DNA of 11,363 bases. It comes from IOR16 sp034927775. Lineage in GTDB: Bacteria; Bacillota; Clostridia; Peptostreptococcales; Anaerovoracaceae. This document shows, in pieces, positions 1-6,198 of the stretch (position 1 is the first letter of the stretch; each line of letters starts with the position of its first letter). The stretch is from contig JAYFPL010000169.1 of assembly GCA_034927775.1 (NCBI GenBank), positions 1 to 11,363 of the forward strand, in the 5' to 3' direction. The notes beneath the pieces are model-generated. The model was given only the letters and a program-made list of their open reading frames with translations, was not told the DNA's origin and searched no databases. A program made the translations under genes and the position numbers.

Positions 1-848
1 AGAAAAAGCTGAGTCAAAACTCCTTAACTGCATACCGTCGAGATGTAGAAGAGTTTTTCGCTTTTTTTAAAGAAAAAGGAAGTATGGATATTTGTGAAGT
101 AAGTAATACGGATGTCGTTTCTTATTTACTGAAATTAAAAAACGAAGGAAAATCAGGATCAACTGTAAATCGTAAAATTGCATCCTTACGTTCTTTCTTT
201 CGCTTTTTATCAGAAAAAGGAGTTGTAAATGAGAATCCAACGCTTCATATTCGATCACCGAAAATTGAGCGGAGGGCAGTAGAATATTTGACGATTGAGG
301 AAGTGGAACGGTTACTTAAACAACCGGACACATCGATAAAAGGACTTAGAGATCAGGCAATTTTAGAGCTGCTCTATGCAGCAGGGATACGAGTGAGTGA
401 AATTACCGGTACGAATGTTGAAGACATTAATTTGCGGATTGGTTTCGTTACTTGTACCGGTGAGCATGGAAAAGCCAGGATTATTCCACTTGGAAGACCG
501 GCAAGGCAGGCCTTGGAAACGTATATTTATGAGGTGCGTCCAAAGTTTCTCAGAAATAAGTCACAGGAAGAAACTGCTTTGTTTTTAAATTATTATGGAG
601 AACGAATGACTCGACAAGGGCTTTGGAAGCTTATGAAGGAATATGCAAAACGTGCAGGTCTTGAGCATAAGCTGACTCCACAGATTCTAAGAAATTCCTT
701 TGCAGTACATATGATACAAAATGGAGCTGATTTGAAATCCTTGCAAGATTTATTGGGTCATGAAGACATTGCAGCAACCCAGATTTATCTTTCAGTTGCA
801 AAAAATCATATAAAAGACGTGTATGATCGTACACATCCTAGAGCTTAG
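1..848 (+). CDS. Tyrosine site-specific recombinase, XerC/XerD family (5' end cut by window)
   Basis: The frame is open to the left edge (first full codon at 3) and shows 281 residues. XerC/D proteins have about 295-300, so only some 15 N-terminal residues are missing; the ATG at 84 is internal. The visible start (LSQNSLTAYRRDVEEF) matches the N-terminal core-binding domain of Xer proteins. The catalytic domain follows: first Arg in AGIRVSE (390-392), beta-hairpin Lys in EHGKAR (471-473), second Arg in ILRNSF (690-692), His in LLGHED (759-761) and nucleophile Tyr in TQIYLS (786-788). The box II His of the usual HxxRH motif is Gln (681-683), and the His after the Arg is Asn. By family, such enzymes resolve chromosome dimers at dif or act on mobile elements. 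XerC, XerD or an element-specific integrase cannot be told apart here; no att-like repeats are visible, so a chromosomal Xer is the likelier reading. The next gene has its own promoter. Confidence 0.9.
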   Translation, partial: KKLSQNSLTAYRRDVEEFFAFFKEKGSMDICEVSNTDVVSYLLKLKNEGKSGSTVNRKIASLRSFFRFLSEKGVVNENPTLHIRSPKIERRAVEYLTIEEVERLLKQPDTSIKGLRDQAILELLYAAGIRVSEITGTNVEDINLRIGFVTCTGEHGKARIIPLGRPARQALETYIYEVRPKFLRNKSQEETALFLNYYGERMTRQGLWKLMKEYAKRAGLEHKLTPQILRNSFAVHMIQNGADLKSLQDLLGHEDIAATQIYLSVAKNHIKDVYDRTHPRA

Positions 849-879
849 TTTTAATAATAAAATTATATGTAAATAATTC

Positions 880-908
880 TTGCAAATAATATAAGGACAT
901 GGTATATT
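880..908 (+). promoter_or_regulatory. Sigma-A-type promoter for rplS with extended -10
   Basis: A -35 TTGCAA (880-885) and a -10 TATATT (903-908) are separated by exactly 17 bp, and TGG directly before the -10 gives the extended -10 TGn motif. Predicted transcription start is near 915, leaving a leader of about 90 nt before rplS. The promoter lies just after the recombinase stop codon, so rplS does not depend on upstream read-through. Confidence 0.75.
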
Positions 909-914
909 ATTTAT

Positions 915-1003
915 TGATGTATTACGGGCGGTCCTCTGGATATAGCGCAAATAACTGCGTGTTTGGATACCAAGAACGTCTATGGAGAGAGGAGGATACA
1001 ACA
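915..1003 (+). promoter_or_regulatory. rplS 5' leader, candidate autoregulatory RNA that can mask the RBS
   Basis: The leader between the predicted start site and the rplS ATG has several possible helices. TCCTCT (932-937) is complementary to AGAGGA (988-993), and in a shifted register 931-936 pairs with 992-997; both cover the Shine-Dalgarno AGGAGG (990-995). Between these arms lie two small hairpins: GCGCA/TGCGT (945-949 with 956-960) and TTGG/CCAA (963-966 with 970-973). L19 leader RNAs are known in Firmicutes and are thought to let L19 repress its own mRNA. I did not match this leader to that family's consensus, so the assignment rests on position and RBS pairing. An open frame runs through the leader from 899, but it lacks an RBS and is not similar to L19. 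Confidence 0.45.
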
Positions 1004-1351
1004 ATGGATATCATGAATGTGATTGCACAAGATTATGCAAAGACAGATGTACCCGAATTTGGAGTTGGTGATACGGTAAAAGTACACATCAAAATCAAGG
1101 AAGGAAACCGTGAAAGAATCCAGATTTTTGAAGGCTTTGTCCTAAAAGAACAAAATGGTGGATTATCTAAGACCTTTACTGTAAGAAGAATTGCTTCTGG
1201 TGTTGGTGTAGAAAAGACTTTCCCAATTCATTCGCCTTTGATTGCTAAGATTGAAGTCGTTCGTAAGGGCGATGTAAGAAGAGCAAAGCTGAACTATATG
1301 CGTGAAAGAACCGGTAAGGCAGCTAGAATCAAGAGCAAGGAAGTTAAATAA
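1004..1351 (+). CDS. rplS: 50S ribosomal protein L19
   Basis: This encodes a 115-residue protein, the normal length for bacterial L19, a 50S protein at the interface with the 30S subunit. Conserved stretches include VGDTVKVHIKIKEGNRERIQ, FEGFVL, FTVRRIASGVGVEKTFPIHS and the basic C-terminus RAKLNYMRERTGKAARIK, which match E. coli L19 closely. The ATG at 1004 was chosen because AGGAGG (990-995) lies 8 nt upstream and the protein then starts like other L19s; the frame extends back to 899 without family similarity. The gene has its own promoter, leader and terminator. In many bacteria it follows rpsP-rimM-trmD; here a recombinase precedes it instead. Confidence 0.97.
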   Translation: MDIMNVIAQDYAKTDVPEFGVGDTVKVHIKIKEGNRERIQIFEGFVLKEQNGGLSKTFTVRRIASGVGVEKTFPIHSPLIAKIEVVRKGDVRRAKLNYMRERTGKAARIKSKEVK

Positions 1352-1354
1352 GAA

Positions 1355-1398
1355 CGAAAAACATTTCGGGGGGCCGCATAGGTTCCCTTTGTTTTTTT
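1355..1398 (+). terminator. Rho-independent terminator after rplS
   Basis: Just after the rplS stop, GGGGGGCC (1368-1375) can pair with GGTTCCCT (1381-1388) around a GCATA loop, with several G-U pairs. A run of A residues with ACA ahead of the stem can pair with TGT and the T run behind it, with a small internal loop between. Seven T residues (1392-1398) follow. This separates rplS from rbgA. Confidence 0.7.
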
Positions 1399-1448
1399 GT
1401 ATAATAGAAACTATCAGATTAAAGAAAATGCAGAGGCTTAAAATCCAT

Positions 1449-1478
1449 TTTATTATAAATATTATTACTTTCTATAAT
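1449..1478 (+). promoter_or_regulatory. Possible promoter for rbgA-rnhB
   Basis: A perfect -10 hexamer TATAAT lies at 1473-1478, about 40 nt before the rbgA start codon. The -35 region at 17-18 bp spacing (1449-1455, TTTATTA) is poor. The surrounding 1400-1500 stretch is strongly AT-rich, so chance TATAAT matches are likely; a second one lies at 1400-1405 beside the terminator T run. A promoter somewhere here is expected because of the preceding terminator. Confidence 0.4.
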
Positions 1479-1518
1479 ACATAATAGAATTGAGTTTAAA
1501 AGGGGAAGGAGAAAAGAG

Positions 1519-2355
1519 ATGGAACACATTAATTGGTACCCCGGACATATGAAAAAAACCAGGGAATTGATTCAGGAAAATTTAAAAGCAGTAGATACTG
1601 TGATTGAAGTCATAGATGCACGTATACCGATTTCCAGTCGAAATCCGATTATAGATGAACTGGTAAAGAGTAAGCGCCGTATTATTATTTTAAATAAAAG
1701 TGATTTGGCAGATCAGAGGGCTACAGAACGCTGGATTTCACATTTCAAAAGTCAAGGTTCGTATGTTCTTACAATGAATTGTATGAGCGGAGGCGGTGTA
1801 TCGCAGCTATTAAAATTGCTGACCACTCTTCGGGATGAAAAAAATAAAGATGCGGTTAGAAAAAAACCGCTTCGAATGATGATTGTAGGAGTTCCGAATG
1901 TAGGTAAATCTTCTTTAATTAATCGTTTGACCGGAAAGAAAAGTGCAAAAACCGGAAATAAGCCAGGTGTTACAAGGGGAAAACAATGGCTGAATTTAGG
2001 GAATGAAATGCAGCTTTTGGATACACCCGGAATATTATGGCCCAAATTTGAAGATCCAAAGGCAGGACTTAATTTGGCATTTTGCGGTTCTATTAAGGAT
2101 GAAATATTGGATATTGCCACGCTTGCACTGGAATTAATTACGATATTATGCAGGGATTATCCTGAGCTTCTTATAGAAAGATATAAGTTAGAACGTATTG
2201 AGGAAACCCCGCTTACTACAATGGAAGCCATTGCAAAGAAACGAGGCTTTATTCAATCGGGAAATCGCATCGATTACGAACGAACAGGTAGAACGGTAAT
2301 GGACGAATTTCGCAGTGCGCAGATTGGAAGAATTACTTTGGAGCAATGCATATGA
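1519..2355 (+). CDS. rbgA: Ribosome biogenesis GTPase RbgA (YlqF)
   Basis: This encodes a 278-residue circularly permuted GTPase that acts late in 50S subunit assembly. The GTPase motifs appear in permuted order: G4 NKSD at residues 59-62, then G1 GVPNVGKSS at 124-132, G2 around the Thr of PGVTRG (about 150-155) and G3 DTPG at 168-171. The N-terminus INWYPGHMKKTRELI is typical of RbgA, and the C-terminal part from about residue 190 (GSIKDEILD onward) fits the helical RNA-binding domain. Length is normal for the family. The ATG has AAGGAG (1506-1511) 7 nt upstream. The stop codon overlaps the start of rnhB, a conserved rbgA-rnhB pairing in Firmicutes. The signal peptidase gene lepB, often found between rplS and this gene, is absent. 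Confidence 0.95.
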   Translation: MEHINWYPGHMKKTRELIQENLKAVDTVIEVIDARIPISSRNPIIDELVKSKRRIIILNKSDLADQRATERWISHFKSQGSYVLTMNCMSGGGVSQLLKLLTTLRDEKNKDAVRKKPLRMMIVGVPNVGKSSLINRLTGKKSAKTGNKPGVTRGKQWLNLGNEMQLLDTPGILWPKFEDPKAGLNLAFCGSIKDEILDIATLALELITILCRDYPELLIERYKLERIEETPLTTMEAIAKKRGFIQSGNRIDYERTGRTVMDEFRSAQIGRITLEQCI

Positions 2356-3008
2356 CAAAGGAAGAACGTTTAGAAAAGCAGAAAGAACGATTAGTTGAAA
2401 TGAAGCGTATCGAATCCGAACTTCAGTCGAAAGGGATTCGATGGATTGCCGGAGTGGATGAGGTAGGAAGAGGCCCTTTAGCCGGTCCTGTGGTAGCGGC
2501 AGCAGTGATTTTGCCGGAAGATTTTAATGTACTTGGGGTAGATGATTCAAAAAAACTATCTGAGAAAAAAAGAGAGCAGCTATTTGAAGAAATCAAAGAA
2601 AAGGCAATCTGTTACAGTATTGGGATTGTTGATAATCAAAGAATTGACGAAATCAATATTTTGGAAGCAACAAAAGAAGCAATGACTCAGGCAATTAAAC
2701 AGCTGGAAAAAAAACCGGAACACATTTTAATTGATGCTTTAACTTTAAAAAATATTGACATTCCCCAAACCGGAATCATTAAAGGTGACAGTACGAGTGT
2801 TTCCATTGCAGCTGCATCCATTTTAGCAAAGGTGACAAGAGACCGGATGATGGTAGAGTATGAAAAGGACTATCCTTATTATGCATTTACAAATAATAAA
2901 GGTTATGGGACTAAGGCGCATTATGAAGGACTAGACCTTCATGGTGAATGCCCTTTACATAGACAATCATTTTTAAAAAAATATTATGAAGCAAAAGAAA
3001 GCGTTTAA
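2352..3008 (+). CDS. rnhB: Ribonuclease HII
   Basis: This encodes 218 residues of RNase HII, which cuts the RNA strand of RNA-DNA hybrids and nicks at single ribonucleotides misincorporated into DNA. The four acidic metal ligands are all visible: D36 and E37 in GVDEVGRG, D128 in LIDAL and D146 in KGDS. Other family hallmarks are PLAGPVVAAAVIL, DDSKKLSEKKRE and SIAAASILAKVTRDR. Two in-frame ATGs are close together, at 2346 and 2352. I chose 2352 because GGAG (2340-2343) then has an 8-nt spacing, against 2 nt for 2346, and because it makes the common ATGA overlap with the rbgA stop. Translation is probably coupled to rbgA. No clear terminator follows; the valS promoter begins about 30 nt later. 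Confidence 0.95.
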   Translation: MTKEERLEKQKERLVEMKRIESELQSKGIRWIAGVDEVGRGPLAGPVVAAAVILPEDFNVLGVDDSKKLSEKKREQLFEEIKEKAICYSIGIVDNQRIDEINILEATKEAMTQAIKQLEKKPEHILIDALTLKNIDIPQTGIIKGDSTSVSIAAASILAKVTRDRMMVEYEKDYPYYAFTNNKGYGTKAHYEGLDLHGECPLHRQSFLKKYYEAKESV

Positions 3009-3039
3009 GTTCTATAGAGGGTAAACTTCTTTAAATTGC

Positions 3040-3067
3040 TTGACAAAAAATAACGATACGATAAAAT
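3040..3067 (+). promoter_or_regulatory. Promoter of the valS T-box leader
   Basis: A consensus -35 TTGACA (3040-3045) is followed after 16 bp by TAAAAT (3062-3067), a five-of-six match to the -10. Predicted start of transcription is near 3074, which places the whole T-box inside the transcript. Confidence 0.7.
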
Positions 3068-3116
3068 AAAAGGTAAGCTGTTTCAAAATGTAAGGCAGTA
3101 AAATTAAATAAAAATG

Positions 3117-3368
3117 CTGTGATGAAGAGGAGTACTTAGAGATGCTTTATTAGAGAGCGAAATCCGTGGCTGAAAGATTTCGAAAGCCCCTGTCTGAGGA
3201 AGGTTGCTTCGGAGCGTAATTTAAAATGAGGGTCAAAGCAAGAATTTGATAATTGAGAAGTACTATAATAAAGTACTGCAATATCGTAACATCGAATGCT
3301 TTGGAATAAAGGTGGTACCGCGGAATGATCCGTCCTTTAGGTTTTATACCATAAAGGGCGGTTTTTTT
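3117..3368 (+). ncRNA. T-box riboswitch, tRNA-Val sensing, controlling valS
   Basis: The T-box sequence proper (AATAAAGGTGGTACCGCGG, 3305-3322) is almost consensus. Its TGGT (3313-3316) would pair with the ACCA end of uncharged tRNA-Val, which carries A as discriminator base. Stem I shows the AGAGAG element (3152-3157), a perfect 7-bp distal helix (3158-3164 with 3176-3182) whose loop region carries GTGGCTGAAAG, and a lower helix of TGCTTT (3143-3148) with AAAGCA (3235-3240). GTC (3232-3234) lies beside that lower helix, where the specifier codon is expected; GTC is a valine codon and fits the downstream gene. AGTACT repeats at 3259-3264 and 3272-3277 form the likely stem III. In the antiterminator, AAAGG (3308-3312) pairs with CCTTT (3334-3338), which excludes the terminator. 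The family mechanism is that uncharged tRNA stabilises the antiterminator and gives read-through. Boundaries are approximate. Confidence 0.93.
3330..3368 (+). terminator. T-box-controlled intrinsic terminator ahead of valS
   Basis: CCGTCCTTTA (3330-3339) pairs with TAAAGGGCGG (3352-3361) over 10 bp with a single G-U pair and a 12-nt loop, followed by seven T residues (3362-3368). Its 5' arm overlaps the 3' arm of the antiterminator, as in standard T-box leaders. Confidence 0.92.
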
Positions 3369-3446
3369 ATACAGAGTTTTAAGTGAAGTTTAAATTTCCC
3401 ATGAAATAACGAGAATATTTATAACAAGTTTAATAAAAAAACCGCC
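3357..3446 (+). repeat. 14-bp perfect inverted repeat: terminator 3' arm plus T tract, and a downstream copy
   Basis: Bases 3357-3370 (GGCGGTTTTTTTAT) are exactly the reverse complement of 3433-3446 (ATAAAAAAACCGCC), with 62 nt between. The left copy is the 3' arm and U tract of the T-box terminator. The right copy lies in the valS 5' untranslated region. In a read-through mRNA the two could pair; the right copy has no hairpin of its own and is not a second terminator. Confidence 0.8.
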
Positions 3447-3504
3447 AAATAAAACAAAAATAAGAATAAGAAACAAAAATAATATTAAAGAGAGAGGACG
3501 ACTG
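3369..3504 (+). other. A-rich valS 5' untranslated segment after the terminator
   Basis: These 136 nt between the terminator and valS contain no convincing gene. Apart from the inverted-repeat arm at 3433-3446, the stretch 3447-3490 is almost free of G and made of A-rich units (AAAAATAAG, AATAAG, AAACAAAAAT). It ends in the valS RBS AGAGAGGA (3491-3498), 6 nt before the ATG. An unstructured A-rich run would keep the RBS open; that role is inferred. Confidence 0.6.
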
Positions 3505-6192
3505 ATGGAAAAGAATTTAGCAAAAACATATAGTCCCAAGGAATTTGAAGATCGTATTTATCAATCTTGGGAAAGCAGCGGTGCATTTCACGCTGAAAGA
3601 GATGAAAATAAAAAACCGTTTACCATTGTAATGCCGCCGCCAAATATCACTGGACAGCTGCATATGGGACATGCACTGGATCAGACGTTACAGGATGTTT
3701 TGACACGTTTTAAGAGAATGCAAGGGTACTGTGCACTTTGGCTTCCAGGAACTGACCATGCCAGCATTGCAACCGAAGTAAAGGTCGTAGAAAAGCTTCG
3801 CTCAGAAGAGGGAAAAACAAAAGAGGAAATTGGAAGAGAGGAATTTTTAAAGCGTGCTTGGGCATGGAAGAAGGAGTACGGTGGAAGAATTGAGAATCAG
3901 ATTCGAAAGCTTGGAAGCTCCTGTGACTGGGAAAGAGAACGCTTTACAATGGATGAAGGCTGCAGTCAGGCCGTTTTAGAACAGTTTGTACGTCTTTATA
4001 ATAAAGGATTGATTTATAAGGGAAGCCGTATCATTAATTGGTGTCCAGAATGCGGTACCTCATTGTCTGATGCAGAGGTTGAGCACGAGGATAAAAGCGG
4101 AAAGTATTGGTATTTCCGTTATCCGGGAGAAGACGGCGGTGAAGGTATTGTTGTAGCAACTTCTCGTCCAGAAACCATGTTCGGAGATGTAGCGATTGCA
4201 GTTCATCCGAGTGATGAAAGATATAAAGATCTGGTAGGTAAAAATGTGATTCTTCCGCTTATGGGAAGAGCCATTCCGGTTATCGCTGACCAATATCCGG
4301 ATCCGGAAAAGGGAACGGGTGCGGTTAAAATTACTCCTGCCCATGATCCAAATGACTTTGAAGTAGGTGAACGCCATAATTTAGAAAAATTATGCTGTAT
4401 TAATGAAGATGCAACAATGAACAACATGGCAGGAAAATATGAGGGCATGAGTCGTTATGAATGCCGAAAGGCTTGGGTTGCTGATTTGGAAGCAGCAGGC
4501 TTTTTAGAAAAGATTGAAGAAAAAGTAATACCATCTGGTGAATGCTACCGTTGTCATACGGTCGTAGAACCAATGGTAAGTGATCAGTGGTTTGTAGCGA
4601 TGGAAGAACTTGCAAAACCTGCGATTGAAGCTGCAAAGACAAAAGCACTTATGCATGTTCCGGACCGATTTGAGAAAATCTATTTGCATTGGTTAGAAGA
4701 AATTCGTGATTGGTGTATTTCTAGGCAGCTTTGGTGGGGACATCGTATCCCGGCATATTACTGTGATGATTGCGGAGAACTTATGGTTTCTAAGGAAGCA
4801 CCTGAAAAATGCAGTAAGTGCGGAAGTATGCATCTTCATCAGGATGAAGACGTATTGGATACTTGGTTCAGCTCTGCATTATGGCCGTTTTCCACTTTAG
4901 GCTGGCCAAATGAGACCGAAGATCTGAAATATTTCTATCCGACAGATGTGCTTGTAACCGGATATGATATTATTTTCTTCTGGGTTGTTCGTATGGTATT
5001 CTCTGGCTTGGATGTTATGGATGAAGTACCTTTTAAATACGTATATGTACATGGATTAGTAAGAGATGCCGAAGGAAGAAAGATGAGTAAATCCTTAGGA
5101 AATGGTGTCGATCCTTTGGAAATTATAGATCAGTTCGGTGCAGATGCACTTCGATTCATGCTGATGACTGGTATCACACCGGGTAACGATATGCGTTTTA
5201 AGACTGATAAACTGGAATCCAGCCGAAATTTTGCAAATAAGCTTTGGAATGCATCCCGTTTTGTAATTATGAATTTACAGGATGAAGAAGGTAACTTTAA
5301 AGCGATGGCTGATGGAAGTAACGGGCTTTCAAAAATGGCGCTTAAGGAAGAAGACAAATGGATTCTTTCAAAAGTGAACGGTGCTGCAAAAGAAATCACT
5401 GCAAATATGGATAAATTTGAACTCTCTTTGGGTGCACAAAAAATCTATGAACTGATTTGGAACGAATATTGTGACTGGTACATTGAGCTTGTAAAAGCAA
5501 GACTTTACGGCGATGATGAAGAGGATAAAAAGGTAGCAAGATATGTATTGGTAAGAGCATTAAAGGATATGTTAAAATTACTTCATCCATTTATGCCGTT
5601 CATTACCGAAGAGATTTGGAGCTTCCTTCCAAAAGAAGAAGCTGCAAAGAGATTTTTAATGGAAGAAAGCTGGCCATCTTATCGTGATGAACTGGAATTT
5701 GAAGAAGAAGTAGAAAAGATGGAATTGGCAATGGAAGCAATCCGCAGCATCCGAAACATTCGTGCAGAAGCAGAAGCTGCTCCTTCAAAGAAGCTGCATG
5801 CTGTGATTCTTTCTTCCGGAAAAGAAATGGATTATATTAAGAGTGCCGAACGTCATATTAAGGGCATTGCAAATATTGTGGAAATTCACTATATCAGCGA
5901 TCGTAAGGATGTTCCGGATGAGGTTATGTCTGCAGTTATGAACCATGTAGAAATCTTTATTCCTTTAGATGATCTTTTGGATTATAAAGCTGAGTTTGAA
6001 CGTTTACAAAAAGAACAGAAACGTTTGACCGGAGAAGTGGCTCGTGTTAAGGGTAAACTATCCAATGAAGGATTTGTAAGCAAAGCTCCGAAAGCGGTTA
6101 TCGATGCAGAAAGAGAAAAAATGGACAAGTATGAAGACATGCTGGAAAAGGTTATTGCTCGTTTGGCATTGGTAGAAAAGAAGTTGAGCTGA
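3505..6192 (+). CDS. valS: Valyl-tRNA synthetase (valine--tRNA ligase)
   Basis: This encodes an 895-residue class I aminoacyl-tRNA synthetase that charges tRNA-Val in the cytoplasm. The HIGH-type signature is HMGH at residues 53-56, preceded by PPPNITGQL. The KMSKS loop is at 526-530. The CP1 editing domain covers roughly residues 190-340 and includes ATSRPETMFGDVA (from 218), consistent with removal of mischarged threonine. A zinc-ribbon-like pair, C420/C423 and C436/C439, precedes QDEDVLDTWFSSALWP, a ValRS hallmark. The anticodon-binding domain follows from about 570, and the last 70 residues (about 825-895) form the charged C-terminal coiled coil of bacterial ValRS. The length is normal and all signature motifs are intact. 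RBS AGAGAGGA is 6 nt upstream. Expression is under the T-box leader. The stop codon lies next to the folC start, a common Firmicute valS-folC arrangement. Confidence 0.98.
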   Translation: MEKNLAKTYSPKEFEDRIYQSWESSGAFHAERDENKKPFTIVMPPPNITGQLHMGHALDQTLQDVLTRFKRMQGYCALWLPGTDHASIATEVKVVEKLRSEEGKTKEEIGREEFLKRAWAWKKEYGGRIENQIRKLGSSCDWERERFTMDEGCSQAVLEQFVRLYNKGLIYKGSRIINWCPECGTSLSDAEVEHEDKSGKYWYFRYPGEDGGEGIVVATSRPETMFGDVAIAVHPSDERYKDLVGKNVILPLMGRAIPVIADQYPDPEKGTGAVKITPAHDPNDFEVGERHNLEKLCCINEDATMNNMAGKYEGMSRYECRKAWVADLEAAGFLEKIEEKVIPSGECYRCHTVVEPMVSDQWFVAMEELAKPAIEAAKTKALMHVPDRFEKIYLHWLEEIRDWCISRQLWWGHRIPAYYCDDCGELMVSKEAPEKCSKCGSMHLHQDEDVLDTWFSSALWPFSTLGWPNETEDLKYFYPTDVLVTGYDIIFFWVVRMVFSGLDVMDEVPFKYVYVHGLVRDAEGRKMSKSLGNGVDPLEIIDQFGADALRFMLMTGITPGNDMRFKTDKLESSRNFANKLWNASRFVIMNLQDEEGNFKAMADGSNGLSKMALKEEDKWILSKVNGAAKEITANMDKFELSLGAQKIYELIWNEYCDWYIELVKARLYGDDEEDKKVARYVLVRALKDMLKLLHPFMPFITEEIWSFLPKEEAAKRFLMEESWPSYRDELEFEEEVEKMELAMEAIRSIRNIRAEAEAAPSKKLHAVILSSGKEMDYIKSAERHIKGIANIVEIHYISDRKDVPDEVMSAVMNHVEIFIPLDDLLDYKAEFERLQKEQKRLTGEVARVKGKLSNEGFVSKAPKAVIDAEREKMDKYEDMLEKVIARLALVEKKLS

Positions 6193-6198
6193 TTGATT

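Noticed and set aside
861..878. AATTAT/ATAATT hairpin after the recombinase gene as a terminator
   Set aside because: The stem is only six A-T pairs with no T run, too weak to terminate.
899..1003. Upstream extension of the rplS frame to an ATG at 899
   Set aside because: The added residues do not resemble L19, the extended start has no RBS, and it would begin inside the promoter spacer. The AGGAGG before 1004 decides the start.
2346..2351. Earlier ATG for rnhB
   Set aside because: GGAG would be only 2 nt away. The ATG at 2352 has an 8-nt spacing and the ATGA stop-start overlap.
3432..3446. Second terminator, or a minus-strand terminator, formed by the CCGCC/A7 copy
   Set aside because: On the minus strand this reads as GGCGG plus a T run, but no complementary arm precedes it, so no hairpin can form there.
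4060..4689. Several minus-strand open frames inside valS
   Set aside because: They lie opposite a fully conserved synthetase gene, lack RBSs and have low-complexity translations of no known family. They are frame shadows.
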